The notes below the pieces were generated by a model, which saw nothing but the letters and a program-made list of their open reading frames with translations, did not search any database and was not told the origin of the DNA. This document shows positions 46,687 through 54,888 of a stretch of 64,000 nt of DNA, one piece after another. The translations under genes were made by a program, and so were the position numbers. Origin of the DNA: Serratia sp. M24T3 (GTDB lineage Bacteria > Pseudomonadota > Gammaproteobacteria > Enterobacterales > Enterobacteriaceae). The stretch is taken from positions 186,001-250,000 of the forward strand of contig NZ_AJHJ01000002.1 in the NCBI RefSeq assembly GCF_000257645.1. The letters are read 5' to 3'. Position 1 is the stretch's first letter. Each line of letters starts with the position of its first letter.

Positions 46687-47568
46687 ATGGCGAAAGAAAT
46701 ACTATGTGGTTTTGGAGTGGGTGTAGATGCCGTCGCAGGCTGGCTATCCTCTTATGGGGGAGAGGATTCTCCAAGCGATATATCTCGCGGTATGTTCGCT
46801 GGCGAAGTCGGCACTCCACGTCTTCTGAATCTATTTGACCAGTTTGATATCCCCACAACCTGGTTTATGCCTGGTCATTCCATTGAGACCTTTCCTCGGC
46901 AAATGGAAGCAGTTGTCAATGCTGGACATGAGGTAGGGGTTCATAATTACAGTCATGAAAACCCAATATCTATGTCGCCTGACCAAGAAAGAGAAGTTCT
47001 TCTAAAAGGCATTGACATGGTCACAAAATTAACAGGGAAGAGACCAACTGGTTATGTCGCTCCATGGTGGGAATTTTCTCCTCTAACAACAGATCTTCTA
47101 TTAGAAAATGGCATCAAATATGACCATTCGTTAATGCATCATGATCATCAGCCTTATTATGTCAGGAAAGGTGATTCTTGGACCAAGATAGATTATTCCA
47201 AAACACCTACCGAATGGATGAAACCGCTGGTACGCGGAGAAGAGACGGACCTCATTGAATTACCCGCTAGTTGGACAATCGACGATATTCCTCCTTTCAT
47301 GTTCATGAAAACAAAATCCAACAGCCAAGGTTTCATGAATCCCAGGGACATCGAACAGTTGTGGAGGGATCAATTCGATTGGGTCTACCGTGAGCATGAA
47401 TATGCGATCTTTACTTTTACGATTCACCCAGACGTATCTGGTCGCCCGCACGTATTAATGATGCTCGAACGCCTCTTAACTCATATGCTTGGTCATCCAG
47501 GGGTGAAATTCCTTAAATTGAATGACATTGCAGATGACTTTGCCAAACGATCCCCACGGATAAAATAA
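46687..47568 (+). CDS. NodB-type polysaccharide deacetylase / cyclic imidase-like protein (HpPgdA group)
   Basis: 293 residues, the same length as Helicobacter pylori PgdA (HP0310) and colinear with it from memory (DAVAGWL then [38 protein letters not shown]). Metal ligands Asp-14, His-86 and His-90 (GVHNYSHE) line up. However, residue 12, an Asp in that relative, is Gly here. The wider family includes peptidoglycan deacetylases, allantoinase-like PuuE and cyclic imidases. No signal peptide, so a cytoplasmic amide or imide hydrolase is at least as likely as a wall enzyme. Last gene of the operon, followed by a terminator. Confidence 0.86.
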   Translation: MAKEILCGFGVGVDAVAGWLSSYGGEDSPSDISRGMFAGEVGTPRLLNLFDQFDIPTTWFMPGHSIETFPRQMEAVVNAGHEVGVHNYSHENPISMSPDQEREVLLKGIDMVTKLTGKRPTGYVAPWWEFSPLTTDLLLENGIKYDHSLMHHDHQPYYVRKGDSWTKIDYSKTPTEWMKPLVRGEETDLIELPASWTIDDIPPFMFMKTKSNSQGFMNPRDIEQLWRDQFDWVYREHEYAIFTFTIHPDVSGRPHVLMMLERLLTHMLGHPGVKFLKLNDIADDFAKRSPRIK

Positions 47569-47574
47569 TGACAC

Positions 47575-47600
47575 GGCAGCCGATAAGGCTGCCTTTTTTA
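47575..47600 (+). terminator. Terminator of the four-gene cargo operon
   Basis: Perfect 7-bp stem GGCAGCC / GGCTGCC, 5-nt loop, followed by TTTTTT, 7 bp after the deacetylase stop. Confidence 0.93.
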
Positions 47601-47606
47601 TGTATC

Positions 47607-48509
47607 TCAAACCATAAATCCACTATTCTTTGACAGGTCAAGAATTCTATCTCTTATCCCTGAAACGAGCGGGTTACGTAATGAGCTATCAACCCATACC
47701 AGATAGATTGAATTTACGGGAAGTCTCTCGTGGACATTGACTTCAACGATCTGACCTCCTGCTATACTTTGGGCGCATAAATACTCAGGCATCACAGTCC
47801 AACCAATATTTTCTCGGATCATTTTTTCTAAAATCCGCAAATCCGGTACAGTAATAGACGGACGAAGCAGTGCAAGAAATCGCGAAGAATCCTGGAAAAC
47901 CTCTCTTATCAGTGGCAACTGTTCATCGTAAGCTATTAGAGGTAGCTTCGACAGCACGTCAATCACGTCCTCATTTTCTTTGAAGTTGTCTGCTATGAGT
48001 GACGCTACCACAACTATTAACTTTTCCATTCCAATTTCAGCATATCCAAATTTTTGTTTATCTGGCATAGAAGTTGTGAAACCCAGTTGACAACTTCCGT
48101 CCAGAAGACAGCTGTATATGCGCTTCCTATTCCCGGTCAATACTTTAAATTTAATACCTTCATTGAATAGTGTTTTCACCAAGTACGGTAATTTTGACCA
48201 CATTAATTCTGCTGGCCCGATGAAAGATACTGTCCCCGAGGACTTTCTTTTGCGTGATCTAAGCGTCGACAACTTCAGTTCAATCATTTCTAAATCAGAA
48301 GCCACCAATCTCGCCAATTCTTCCCCATCCACTGTCGCCACCACACCATGTGAGCGACGAGTAAATAGAATACACCCGGTAAAGGCCTCAATTGAATGAA
48401 TGTGGGCAGATATTGCAGGCTGGCTTATGCCCAACCGCACTGCCGCTTTTGAAATCGAACCAGCTTTGTATACTTCAACAAAACTTCGTAACTGAACCAG
48501 ATAGCTCAT
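47607..48509 (-). CDS. LysR-family regulator convergent with the cargo operon
   Basis: 300 residues. LysR helix-turn-helix at residues ~3-60 (LRSFVEVYKAGSISKAAVRLGISQPAISAHIHSIEAFTGCILF), followed by a substrate-binding domain (SGTVSFIGPAELMWSKLP; NIGWTVMPEYL). AT-rich like the adjacent operon, and so probably acquired with it. It may regulate that operon although it is convergent, not divergent. Confidence 0.86.
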   Translation of the reverse strand: MSYLVQLRSFVEVYKAGSISKAAVRLGISQPAISAHIHSIEAFTGCILFTRRSHGVVATVDGEELARLVASDLEMIELKLSTLRSRKRKSSGTVSFIGPAELMWSKLPYLVKTLFNEGIKFKVLTGNRKRIYSCLLDGSCQLGFTTSMPDKQKFGYAEIGMEKLIVVVASLIADNFKENEDVIDVLSKLPLIAYDEQLPLIREVFQDSSRFLALLRPSITVPDLRILEKMIRENIGWTVMPEYLCAQSIAGGQIVEVNVHERLPVNSIYLVWVDSSLRNPLVSGIRDRILDLSKNSGFMV

Positions 48510-48948
48510 ACTGCGACCCTTAAGAGCTTTAAGCTCACCGATTACGACAAAAAATCGAAAGCCTGCACAGTATTATGTTATAAACATGTTACGTTAATGA
48601 TTCTACATATATTAACTTATTTTAACAATTATAGAATCTTATAAGGAAAGGATAGCATATGACAGAATAACACATTGATATATTTATCTTTTATGTGTGT
48701 TATATCTAGTTTGCATTAAGGGTTCAAGCATAAAATGAGCTTTGGATTGGCGCATTATCTCCTATTTCTTACTCAGGGGTTGGGTATAGTTGCTCAACCT
48801 TTAGCTCAACCTTTAAGTCGGCTAAACAATTATTATATTTTTATCTATTAACGTTGACAACCTAAACTCAAATAGAGTTATCACAAATTCCGTTGGTCAA
48901 GGGAGCGGTTAGCTTCTGACAGGCTGGTTCGGACTACTTTCCGGAAAA
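48510..48948. other. AT-rich spacer between the two LysR genes
   Basis: About 440 bp. It holds the promoter of the upstream LysR gene and the 3' side of the next one. A direct repeat GCTCAACCTTTA occurs twice at about 48793-48818. No gene seen. Confidence 0.5.
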
Positions 48949-49866
48949 TTAATCATCATCCCATGGTGCCCGTTTCCATTTTTCAGTCATGAAATCGATA
49001 AATACACTTAGCCTACGGGGTATTGGTTCTCGCCGCGCCCGGACAACACTGATCTGAGATGTGTTTGCTTCCCAATCAGGCAGAACTCGGCAAAGTTTCC
49101 CAGCTCTCAATTCATCATGAATATCCCAAGTTTCTCGAAGAGATATGCCAAGCCCCGCCAAACTCCATGCATGCAATACGTCTCCGTTGTCACTGATAAG
49201 GTTGCCAGTAACGCTGATGCTTCTTTCATGACCGGCTTTACGTAACGTCCATGAATTGTGTAAAAAACCCGGGTAAGCGAACACTAAGCAGTTGTGATTT
49301 AAAAGATCTTCTGGTCGCTCAATGGGTAGATGATTCTTCAGATATTCGGACGATGCGATGAGAATACGTCTATTATTTGCTATTTTTCTGGCCAAAAGAC
49401 GAGAATCAGCCAGATCCCCCATACGAATAGCCAGATCGAAATCACCACTGTAAAGATCCTGGATTTGGTCAGATAACCTTAAATCAAAGCCCACCCTCGG
49501 ATGTACTTGGCAGAATGCAGCGATCGCAGGAGCAACATATTTTCGGCCAAACGGTGCGGGCGCAGTCAAACGAATATTTCCGCTTAACTCCTCACTATCC
49601 CCTCGAGAAAGTTCCTTCATCTCATCCAGAACGGCCAACGCTACGCGAGCCCTCTCAGCTATAGCTCTGCCCTCGTCTGTAATACGTAGATTACGGGTGT
49701 TTCTTTCAAAAAGTGTAGTGCCAAGTGCAGTTTCCAGCCTGGCTATCTGCTTGCTCACCATCTTGGGGAGTATCTGTAGGTCTCGTGCTGCGGCAGAGAA
49801 ATTGTTTCTGTCGACGACGTGTAAAAACACTTCAAGGTCGTCATTTCTCAAGTTTATTTTGTTCAT
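48949..49866 (-). CDS. LysR-family regulator divergent to DJ-1/MFS pair
   Basis: 305 residues from the ATG at 49866, the usual LysR length. The frame stays open to 50022, but this would add 52 non-LysR residues and run into the divergent gene. HTH: LEVFLHVVDRNNFSAAARDLQILPKMVSKQIARLE. Effector domain of the CrgA/DmlR group (SGNIRLTAPAPFGRKYVAPAI; FDLAIRMGDLADSRLLARKI). Its start faces the DJ-1/PfpI gene, 142 bp away, so it is the likely regulator of that pair. Confidence 0.88.
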   Translation of the reverse strand: MNKINLRNDDLEVFLHVVDRNNFSAAARDLQILPKMVSKQIARLETALGTTLFERNTRNLRITDEGRAIAERARVALAVLDEMKELSRGDSEELSGNIRLTAPAPFGRKYVAPAIAAFCQVHPRVGFDLRLSDQIQDLYSGDFDLAIRMGDLADSRLLARKIANNRRILIASSEYLKNHLPIERPEDLLNHNCLVFAYPGFLHNSWTLRKAGHERSISVTGNLISDNGDVLHAWSLAGLGISLRETWDIHDELRAGKLCRVLPDWEANTSQISVVRARREPIPRRLSVFIDFMTEKWKRAPWDDD

Positions 49867-50008
49867 TTTGGGGTAAGTGTTTGTCCGTTTAGGTCTATTT
49901 AAAGGATAAATGGATTGTTCCACAATAAGACTCAATATGACAAGTCTGTTATGTAGCATGCAATCAGAAGAATTTAGCTTTAAGTCCCCCAATATAGAGG
50001 AAGTTAAA

Positions 50009-50713
50009 ATGCCTAAACGCATCCTGTTTGTATTGACCAGCCATGACCGTAAAGGTCAAGCCGAGAGTAAAGATGCCGCACCCAGTGGTTTCTATCTTTC
50101 TGAGGTGTCTCACCCCTACTATGTACTCAAAAAAGAAGGATATGAAATTGATTTTGTGAGTCCCAAGGGGGGCAAGACACATGTTGACGGTTTAGACCTC
50201 AGCGATCCGGTTAACGCCTCCTTTTGGAATAATGATTCCTTACGCGAGGCAACTAAAACCACATTAAAACCCTCGCAGATTGATCCTGACGTCTATGACG
50301 CCGTCTTCTATGCAGGAGGGCATGCGACGATGTGGGATCTCCCTGACAATATAGAGTTGGCGGGTGTTTCATCACGAATTTATGAAAAGGGTGGCGTTGT
50401 CGCTGCGGTTTGTCACGGCCCCGCCGGATTGGTGAATATCCGGCTTTCCGATAATGAATATCTGGTTGCGGGCAAAAAGGTGTCAGCTTTTACCAACGAT
50501 GAAGAACGTGCTGTAGGGTTGTACGACATTGTTCCATTCTTACTTGAAGACACGCTGAAGCAAAGAGGTGCTGAGCATCTTGCAGCCGCAAATTTTCAGC
50601 CACAGGTGATTGTCAGCGAGAGATTAGTGACCGGACAGAATCCCGCTTCCGCAAAAGGAGTCGCTGAGGCAATGCTGCCTTTGTTGGCTTCTATTGAAAA
50701 TAGAAGAGCCTGA
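50009..50713 (+). CDS. DJ-1/PfpI-family protein (Hsp31-like glyoxalase group)
   Basis: 234 residues from ATG at 50009 with AGAGGAAG upstream; the frame opens earlier at 49910 without support. Visible are MPKRILFVLTSHD, EVSHPYYVLKKEGYEIDFVSPKGG, FYAGGHATMWDLPDN and the nucleophile elbow AVCHGPAGL with Cys. The insertion layout resembles Hsp31/Hsp32 glyoxalase III proteins. Likely role is detoxification of a reactive carbonyl. The MFS gene begins 3 bp after its stop. Confidence 0.87.
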   Translation: MPKRILFVLTSHDRKGQAESKDAAPSGFYLSEVSHPYYVLKKEGYEIDFVSPKGGKTHVDGLDLSDPVNASFWNNDSLREATKTTLKPSQIDPDVYDAVFYAGGHATMWDLPDNIELAGVSSRIYEKGGVVAAVCHGPAGLVNIRLSDNEYLVAGKKVSAFTNDEERAVGLYDIVPFLLEDTLKQRGAEHLAAANFQPQVIVSERLVTGQNPASAKGVAEAMLPLLASIENRRA

Positions 50714-50716
50714 GTT

Positions 50717-51910
50717 ATGAAAGAACGCATGCCTTTTGTTATATATGTCTTTGCACTCTGCGCTTTTGCTTTGGGATTCACTGAATTTGTCACGATCGGC
50801 TTAGTTTCCAGGATATCAGCTGTTCTAAACGTCAGTGTCAGTCATGTAGGTACAGCGGTGACAGCCTACGCCCTCGGTGCCGTAATTGGTGCTCCGGGAT
50901 TAACTGCGTTGGCAACACGATGGCCTCGTAAAAGATTGTTACTTGTTGCTATGGGCCTGTTTACAGTTGGCAATGGTATCGTCAGTGCGTCCGAGTCCCT
51001 AACGCCTATGTTGATTGCACGATTTGCTTCCGGTTTAGGGCACGGAGTGTTTCTTGCTGTTGCTTCAAGTGTGGCAACCCAACTGGCTGGGCGACATCGT
51101 GCTGGCGCCGCTGTTTCGGTCGTTTTTGGCGGTCTTACAATTGCGTTGGCATTAGGCGTACCACTTGGTACCTACATAGGTAGTTTGTTGAGTTGGCAGT
51201 CTATATTCATGGCAGTAACGGCAAGTGGAGCGATCGGTTTCATTGGATTGGCAATGCTGATGCCCACGGATCAAAATGATCCCTCCTTGCAAGCAAATGC
51301 CATGGACGGTTTAAAAGCCATGTTCAACCCGCTACTGCTTGCGGGAGCAGGAATTACAGTTTTGGCTTATGCAGGATCTTTTGCCCTGTATACGTATATT
51401 TCTCCGATTCTACTTCATGTAACGCATGTAGACGAGCGTACGAGTAGTTTGCTTATGTTGGTCTACGGCGTGATGGCCGCTATCGGGAATGTCTGGGGTG
51501 GTCGCCTGACTGACAAGCAAGGTGCAGACCGTGCCGTGATGACAATTCTTATTGGTCTGGCGATCGTCCTCTTTGCTATGTGGTTCTCTGTCTCATCCTT
51601 AATGTTAATGGCACTGTTTATTGGGTTGCTTGGAGCATTGACATACGCAGCGGTCCCCTCAATGCAAGCAAGAGTGATAGGGCTATCTCACATACATGCA
51701 CCTGAAGCTCCAGCTGTGGCAGCAGGACTGAATATTGCCGGTTTTAACGGAGGGATTGCATTAGGGTCGCTATTGGGGGGTGTAGCACTAGATTCTACTG
51801 GTCTTACAAGCCCTACCTGGGTTGGAGGCGGAATTGTAATCGTTGGTATTTTGTGGATGTTATTACAAATAAATTCGAATAAAAGACGCACCACCTCCGA
51901 TTACTCCTGA
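50717..51910 (+). CDS. DHA1-type MFS efflux transporter
   Basis: 397 residues and twelve hydrophobic segments. FALGFTEFVTIGL in TM1, VTAYALGAVIGAPGLTALATRWPRKRLLL (motif A region) and GLGHGVFLAVASSVATQLAG match the AraJ/YdhP group of drug or sugar exporters. It is tightly linked to the preceding DJ-1 gene, suggesting export of the same compound or its product. Confidence 0.9.
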   Translation: MKERMPFVIYVFALCAFALGFTEFVTIGLVSRISAVLNVSVSHVGTAVTAYALGAVIGAPGLTALATRWPRKRLLLVAMGLFTVGNGIVSASESLTPMLIARFASGLGHGVFLAVASSVATQLAGRHRAGAAVSVVFGGLTIALALGVPLGTYIGSLLSWQSIFMAVTASGAIGFIGLAMLMPTDQNDPSLQANAMDGLKAMFNPLLLAGAGITVLAYAGSFALYTYISPILLHVTHVDERTSSLLMLVYGVMAAIGNVWGGRLTDKQGADRAVMTILIGLAIVLFAMWFSVSSLMLMALFIGLLGALTYAAVPSMQARVIGLSHIHAPEAPAVAAGLNIAGFNGGIALGSLLGGVALDSTGLTSPTWVGGGIVIVGILWMLLQINSNKRRTTSDYS

Positions 51911-51927
51911 TAGTACACATAGCATTT

Positions 51928-51965
51928 AAAATGGCTCAGTGAACACCAAATCACTGAGCCATTTT
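51928..51965 (+). terminator. Terminator after the DJ-1/MFS pair
   Basis: Perfect 15-bp stem (51928-51942 with 51951-51965; AAAATGGCTCAGTGA), 8-nt loop, then ATTTTAC. Confidence 0.93.
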
Positions 51966-52130
51966 ATTTTACCTCTTTGAAAAATGTCACAACCAAACAC
52001 AGGTTATTTTTTATTTTATAAAATCAGCCTAAATCATTCTGTTCTATTTCATATCAATCAGAATTTTAAACATCTTTCAAAAACACAGCGAAATTCATCA
52101 GCAATATCATTGTGTGAAAGGAGATGTATT

Positions 52131-53057
52131 ATGTCAGACAATCCAACTTGCCTAAACATTAGAGATGGAATTCCAGACTGGATAACTATCAGGGAGGCGG
52201 TAAGACTTCTCAATGGATTGAATGGGTGTAAAATAAGAAAAAGTGATTTTTATCGATTTGCTCTGCAAGGGAAAATTCTGTTTTCAATATATTTTCAATC
52301 CCCAGTAATATTGAGGAAAATTAAATCACAAAATCATAAATTAAAGCTAAGACCAATAAAAAGTTCGTCAACGATGAAATCATTCACGCTTGCCGAAAGT
52401 TCCTTTGTCAGCGAAAACAATTTAACTTTCAGTACTGAAGGAAGATATATCCACCCTGTACAAAGAGTCATTGACACAACATTGCTCGGCTATGAATATG
52501 TCCTAATACAGCGTTTACTTGCACATTCATTAAAGATACCATCACCTGTAACAGGAGCAAAGTCGAATAATTATGGCATTACCGTTTGTTTATTGGGGGA
52601 AACGTTTCAACTTTTCGAAAAGATGACATGGCATGAAAGAATCGAACGGCACGTAAAAAGGCTACCTAAAAATATTTCATCAGATGATTACGAAGATATA
52701 ATACTAAACGCTACAAAGAAAGATTCGCATAAATATTATTTTCCTATGCATGAATTACCGAGTGATGCCTGCTTTGTCCTCAGAAAAAGTGAACTTGATA
52801 AGTTGATCAACAAACCGATCGAAAAAGAAATACTTCAACCGTCTCCAACTCGGATATCCACCCCTCTATCACGCCTCTTCTGGCTTGCCTGCAAAAATAA
52901 TGAAACTATCAGTCCGTTAATCATGCAACCGTATAAACTATTGTCCATTTTTGAACAATGGGCATCTGAGGAAGGCATTACCGATCGATTCAGTGGCGAC
53001 ACGCTGAAGGCTGCGCTTGAGCGCGGCTCGCCCCCTTCCATACCAACACAAAAGTAA
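52131..53057 (+). CDS. ICE-associated hypothetical protein, 308 residues
   Basis: Start at 52131 chosen for AAGGAG 9 bp upstream; the frame opens earlier at 51984 in unrelated sequence. Residues ~12-40 (DWITIREAVRLLNGLNGCKIRKSDFYRFALQGKILFSIY) look like a small DNA-binding motif. The C-terminus ends WASEEGITDRFSGDTLKAAL. Similar proteins are common at the start of enterobacterial island backbones, but I cannot name the family. AT-rich. No catalytic motif seen. Confidence 0.65.
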   Translation: MSDNPTCLNIRDGIPDWITIREAVRLLNGLNGCKIRKSDFYRFALQGKILFSIYFQSPVILRKIKSQNHKLKLRPIKSSSTMKSFTLAESSFVSENNLTFSTEGRYIHPVQRVIDTTLLGYEYVLIQRLLAHSLKIPSPVTGAKSNNYGITVCLLGETFQLFEKMTWHERIERHVKRLPKNISSDDYEDIILNATKKDSHKYYFPMHELPSDACFVLRKSELDKLINKPIEKEILQPSPTRISTPLSRLFWLACKNNETISPLIMQPYKLLSIFEQWASEEGITDRFSGDTLKAALERGSPPSIPTQK

Positions 53058-53196
53058 GATGATGTCCCTTAGCTATGAAGGTCCGTATTAAGGATTGTAT
53101 TTTCCGTAATACGGGCTCATCAACTTTCGCCACACCACGACTTTGTGTTGTCGTGTTATCTCCCGGCTAGCGCTATATCTGCCACAGGAGAATACC

Positions 53197-53391
53197 GTGA
53201 CATCTCATCAGTTATTACGTCTGAAACAGGTTGAAGAAAAAACGGGCCTGAAGCGCTCTCAAATCTATCTGTATATGAAAGACGGTACCTTCCCCCGCTC
53301 AATCAAGATTGGCCCGGCCAGTGTCGCCTGGCTCGAATCGGAAATTGACGAATGGATCAATATTAAATTAGTTCGCCGCTCAATAGGCTGA
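53197..53391 (+). CDS. AlpA-family DNA-binding regulator
   Basis: 64 residues from GTG at 53197 with CAGGAG 6 bp upstream. It consists of one AlpA/MerR-like winged helix: LLRLKQVEEKTGLKRSQIYLYMKDGTFPRSIKIGPASVAWLESEIDEWI. AlpA-type proteins in P4-like elements and ICEs activate excision or element genes. It heads a tight run with DUF2857 and the zinc-finger gene. Confidence 0.9.
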   Translation: MTSHQLLRLKQVEEKTGLKRSQIYLYMKDGTFPRSIKIGPASVAWLESEIDEWINIKLVRRSIG

Positions 53392-53405
53392 AGGGAGAAA
53401 ATACC

Positions 53406-53993
53406 ATGATTATCCCATCACTGAATTACGCCGTATTAACCGATGCCCTGCATGCATTGAAGGACGGCAACATTCGTTACTGTGAATCGCTGGGATTCAC
53501 TTTCGATGAAATGAATGCCCTCAACCAATTATCACTAGACGAGCTGTTTATCCTCAGTCGTGAGTCTGCACCATTTTTGGCTGTGACGGTTCATCACGAC
53601 GCGTTACGCCTGCTTCTGGCGAAATCACGTGAGGAGGTTCTGCAGCAACAACGTATCAATCATGCCATTCGGCTGGGTGGGTCAATTGCGCTACTCAATA
53701 AGTATTTTGGCCTCACCTCCAACGAAGTTTGCCTTCGCCGCCGGTTACTGGGCGTCCGTGTGCCTTATGGCCGGACGCCAGAGCCGGACGAAGATACGGA
53801 TGCGGCCATCTGGCGGCAATGGCAACAATGCCGGGTGGCCAACCTGGAATCGACCGATGCGCTGGCCGCCATGATGCAGGTAACGCAAACCCTGCTGCCG
53901 AAAGTCGAAGGGCTGTCACTGACCATAGTCTGGAAGCGTATCGCACTTTGCGAACAGGAGGCGTCAGGCCGGAGGGCCGCCCATGCCAGATGA
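53406..53993 (+). CDS. DUF2857 ICE backbone protein
   Basis: 195 residues, ribosome site AAGGGAG. It starts MIIPSLNYAVLTDALHALKDGN, with FGLTSNEVCLRRRLLGVRVPYGRTPEPD in the middle and LSLTIVWKRIALC near the end. DUF2857 proteins occur beside AlpA-type genes in SPI-7-like ICEs. FGLTSNEVCLRRRLLG suggests helix-turn-helix DNA binding. Function unknown. It overlaps the next gene by 11 bp. Confidence 0.82.
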   Translation: MIIPSLNYAVLTDALHALKDGNIRYCESLGFTFDEMNALNQLSLDELFILSRESAPFLAVTVHHDALRLLLAKSREEVLQQQRINHAIRLGGSIALLNKYFGLTSNEVCLRRRLLGVRVPYGRTPEPDEDTDAAIWRQWQQCRVANLESTDALAAMMQVTQTLLPKVEGLSLTIVWKRIALCEQEASGRRAAHAR

Positions 53994-54192
53994 GATTGAC
54001 CGCGATCAGGAATTTAATGAGCAACGACTGGAGGATATGATTGAACAGAGTCGTTTTAAGCCAGGGTCTACGCCATCATTATTCCATTGTCGTGTATGCG
54101 GTAAGCCCATTCCTGAAAAGCGACGGCAGGCACTTCCGGGCATAACCACCTGCACGGAATGTCAGGAAAAACTTGAACGCCGAAGACGTTAA
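53983..54192 (+). CDS. TraR/DksA-family zinc-finger protein
   Basis: 69 residues. The C4 zinc finger uses Cys-36, Cys-39, Cys-57 and Cys-60 (CRVCGKPIPEKRRQALPG, then CTEC), as in phage and plasmid TraR. Such proteins bind RNA polymerase through the secondary channel and can shift transcription without ppGpp. The upstream helix (DQEFNEQRLEDMIEQSR) is shorter than in DksA. Confidence 0.9.
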   Translation: MPDEIDRDQEFNEQRLEDMIEQSRFKPGSTPSLFHCRVCGKPIPEKRRQALPGITTCTECQEKLERRRR

Positions 54193-54588
54193 TAATGGTC
54201 ACAGAGACATGCAGGAATATTTCTCCTGCATGTCTCTATCATTAACTATAAATCCACAGTCGTCTTTATTATATATTTCACTTCCTTTTATTTACCCCAA
54301 AGCTTATCCCCTTCCACCGCTAATTTATCTCTCTCATTTTAACTTTGAATTTATCGTTTATATACCGCCCCGGATATCTGATCATGAAAACGTCATTACA
54401 TAATGGTTACCCGTATTGACGTTAATTCTCTTGGAAAGGGTATTGTTCTTTAAAAATAAGGTTCGGGCTGTCACGAAACCACAATTCAGGGTGCCGCTGA
54501 ATGTTCTCGCTGCCCCGTTAAAACCGGAATGCAGAATTGGGATGTGACATTCATTTAACTCATTGTTGTTTTTATTAGAGGAGGCGTC
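54193..54588. other. Non-coding region before the T4SS operon
   Basis: About 395 bp. A perfect 14-bp stem-loop (54203-54216 with 54224-54237; AGAGACATGCAGGA) sits just after the zinc-finger gene and probably ends that transcript. The rest is AT-rich and should contain the promoter for the transfer operon. No gene accepted here. Confidence 0.6.
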
Positions 54589-54810
54589 ATGCGAAAACCC
54601 ATTTACCACGTATTTGTCACTCAGGAAAGTCAACCCGATGCACAGGGCGAAATAAACACGTATTGGACCAGGGTTGGCGTGGCGTTCGCTCATAACGGTA
54701 AGTCTGGCCTGAATATCATGCTGACACCCGGTATTGCTATCTCCGGCAAGTTAGTGCTCCTTGAGCCCAGGGATGACGGCGGCACGACACAGGATACTCA
54801 GTCCATTTAA
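54589..54810 (+). CDS. Small hypothetical protein at the head of the T4SS operon
   Basis: 73 residues, ribosome site AGAGGAGG. MRKPIYHVFVTQESQPDAQG and VGVAFAHNGKSGLNIMLTPG look like a small beta-rich domain. The composition is plausible and it is colinear with the virB genes, with 78 bp to virB1. No family is recognised. Confidence 0.65.
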   Translation: MRKPIYHVFVTQESQPDAQGEINTYWTRVGVAFAHNGKSGLNIMLTPGIAISGKLVLLEPRDDGGTTQDTQSI

Positions 54811-54888
54811 CCGCCCTTCCCCCCTTTTCCCGGCCCTGTGCCGTCTGATGGCGGTACGCGTTGCCCGGTTTACCATTCCGAGGCCATC

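Noticed and set aside
48790..48818. 12-bp direct repeat as an att or operator site
   Set aside because: Occurs once as a close pair in AT-rich DNA, unrelated to the tRNA att core and not near a start codon.
54173..54403. Rightward 76-codon frame after the zinc-finger gene
   Set aside because: Overlaps the zinc-finger gene end and a stem-loop; Pro/Tyr/Ile-rich with no ribosome site.
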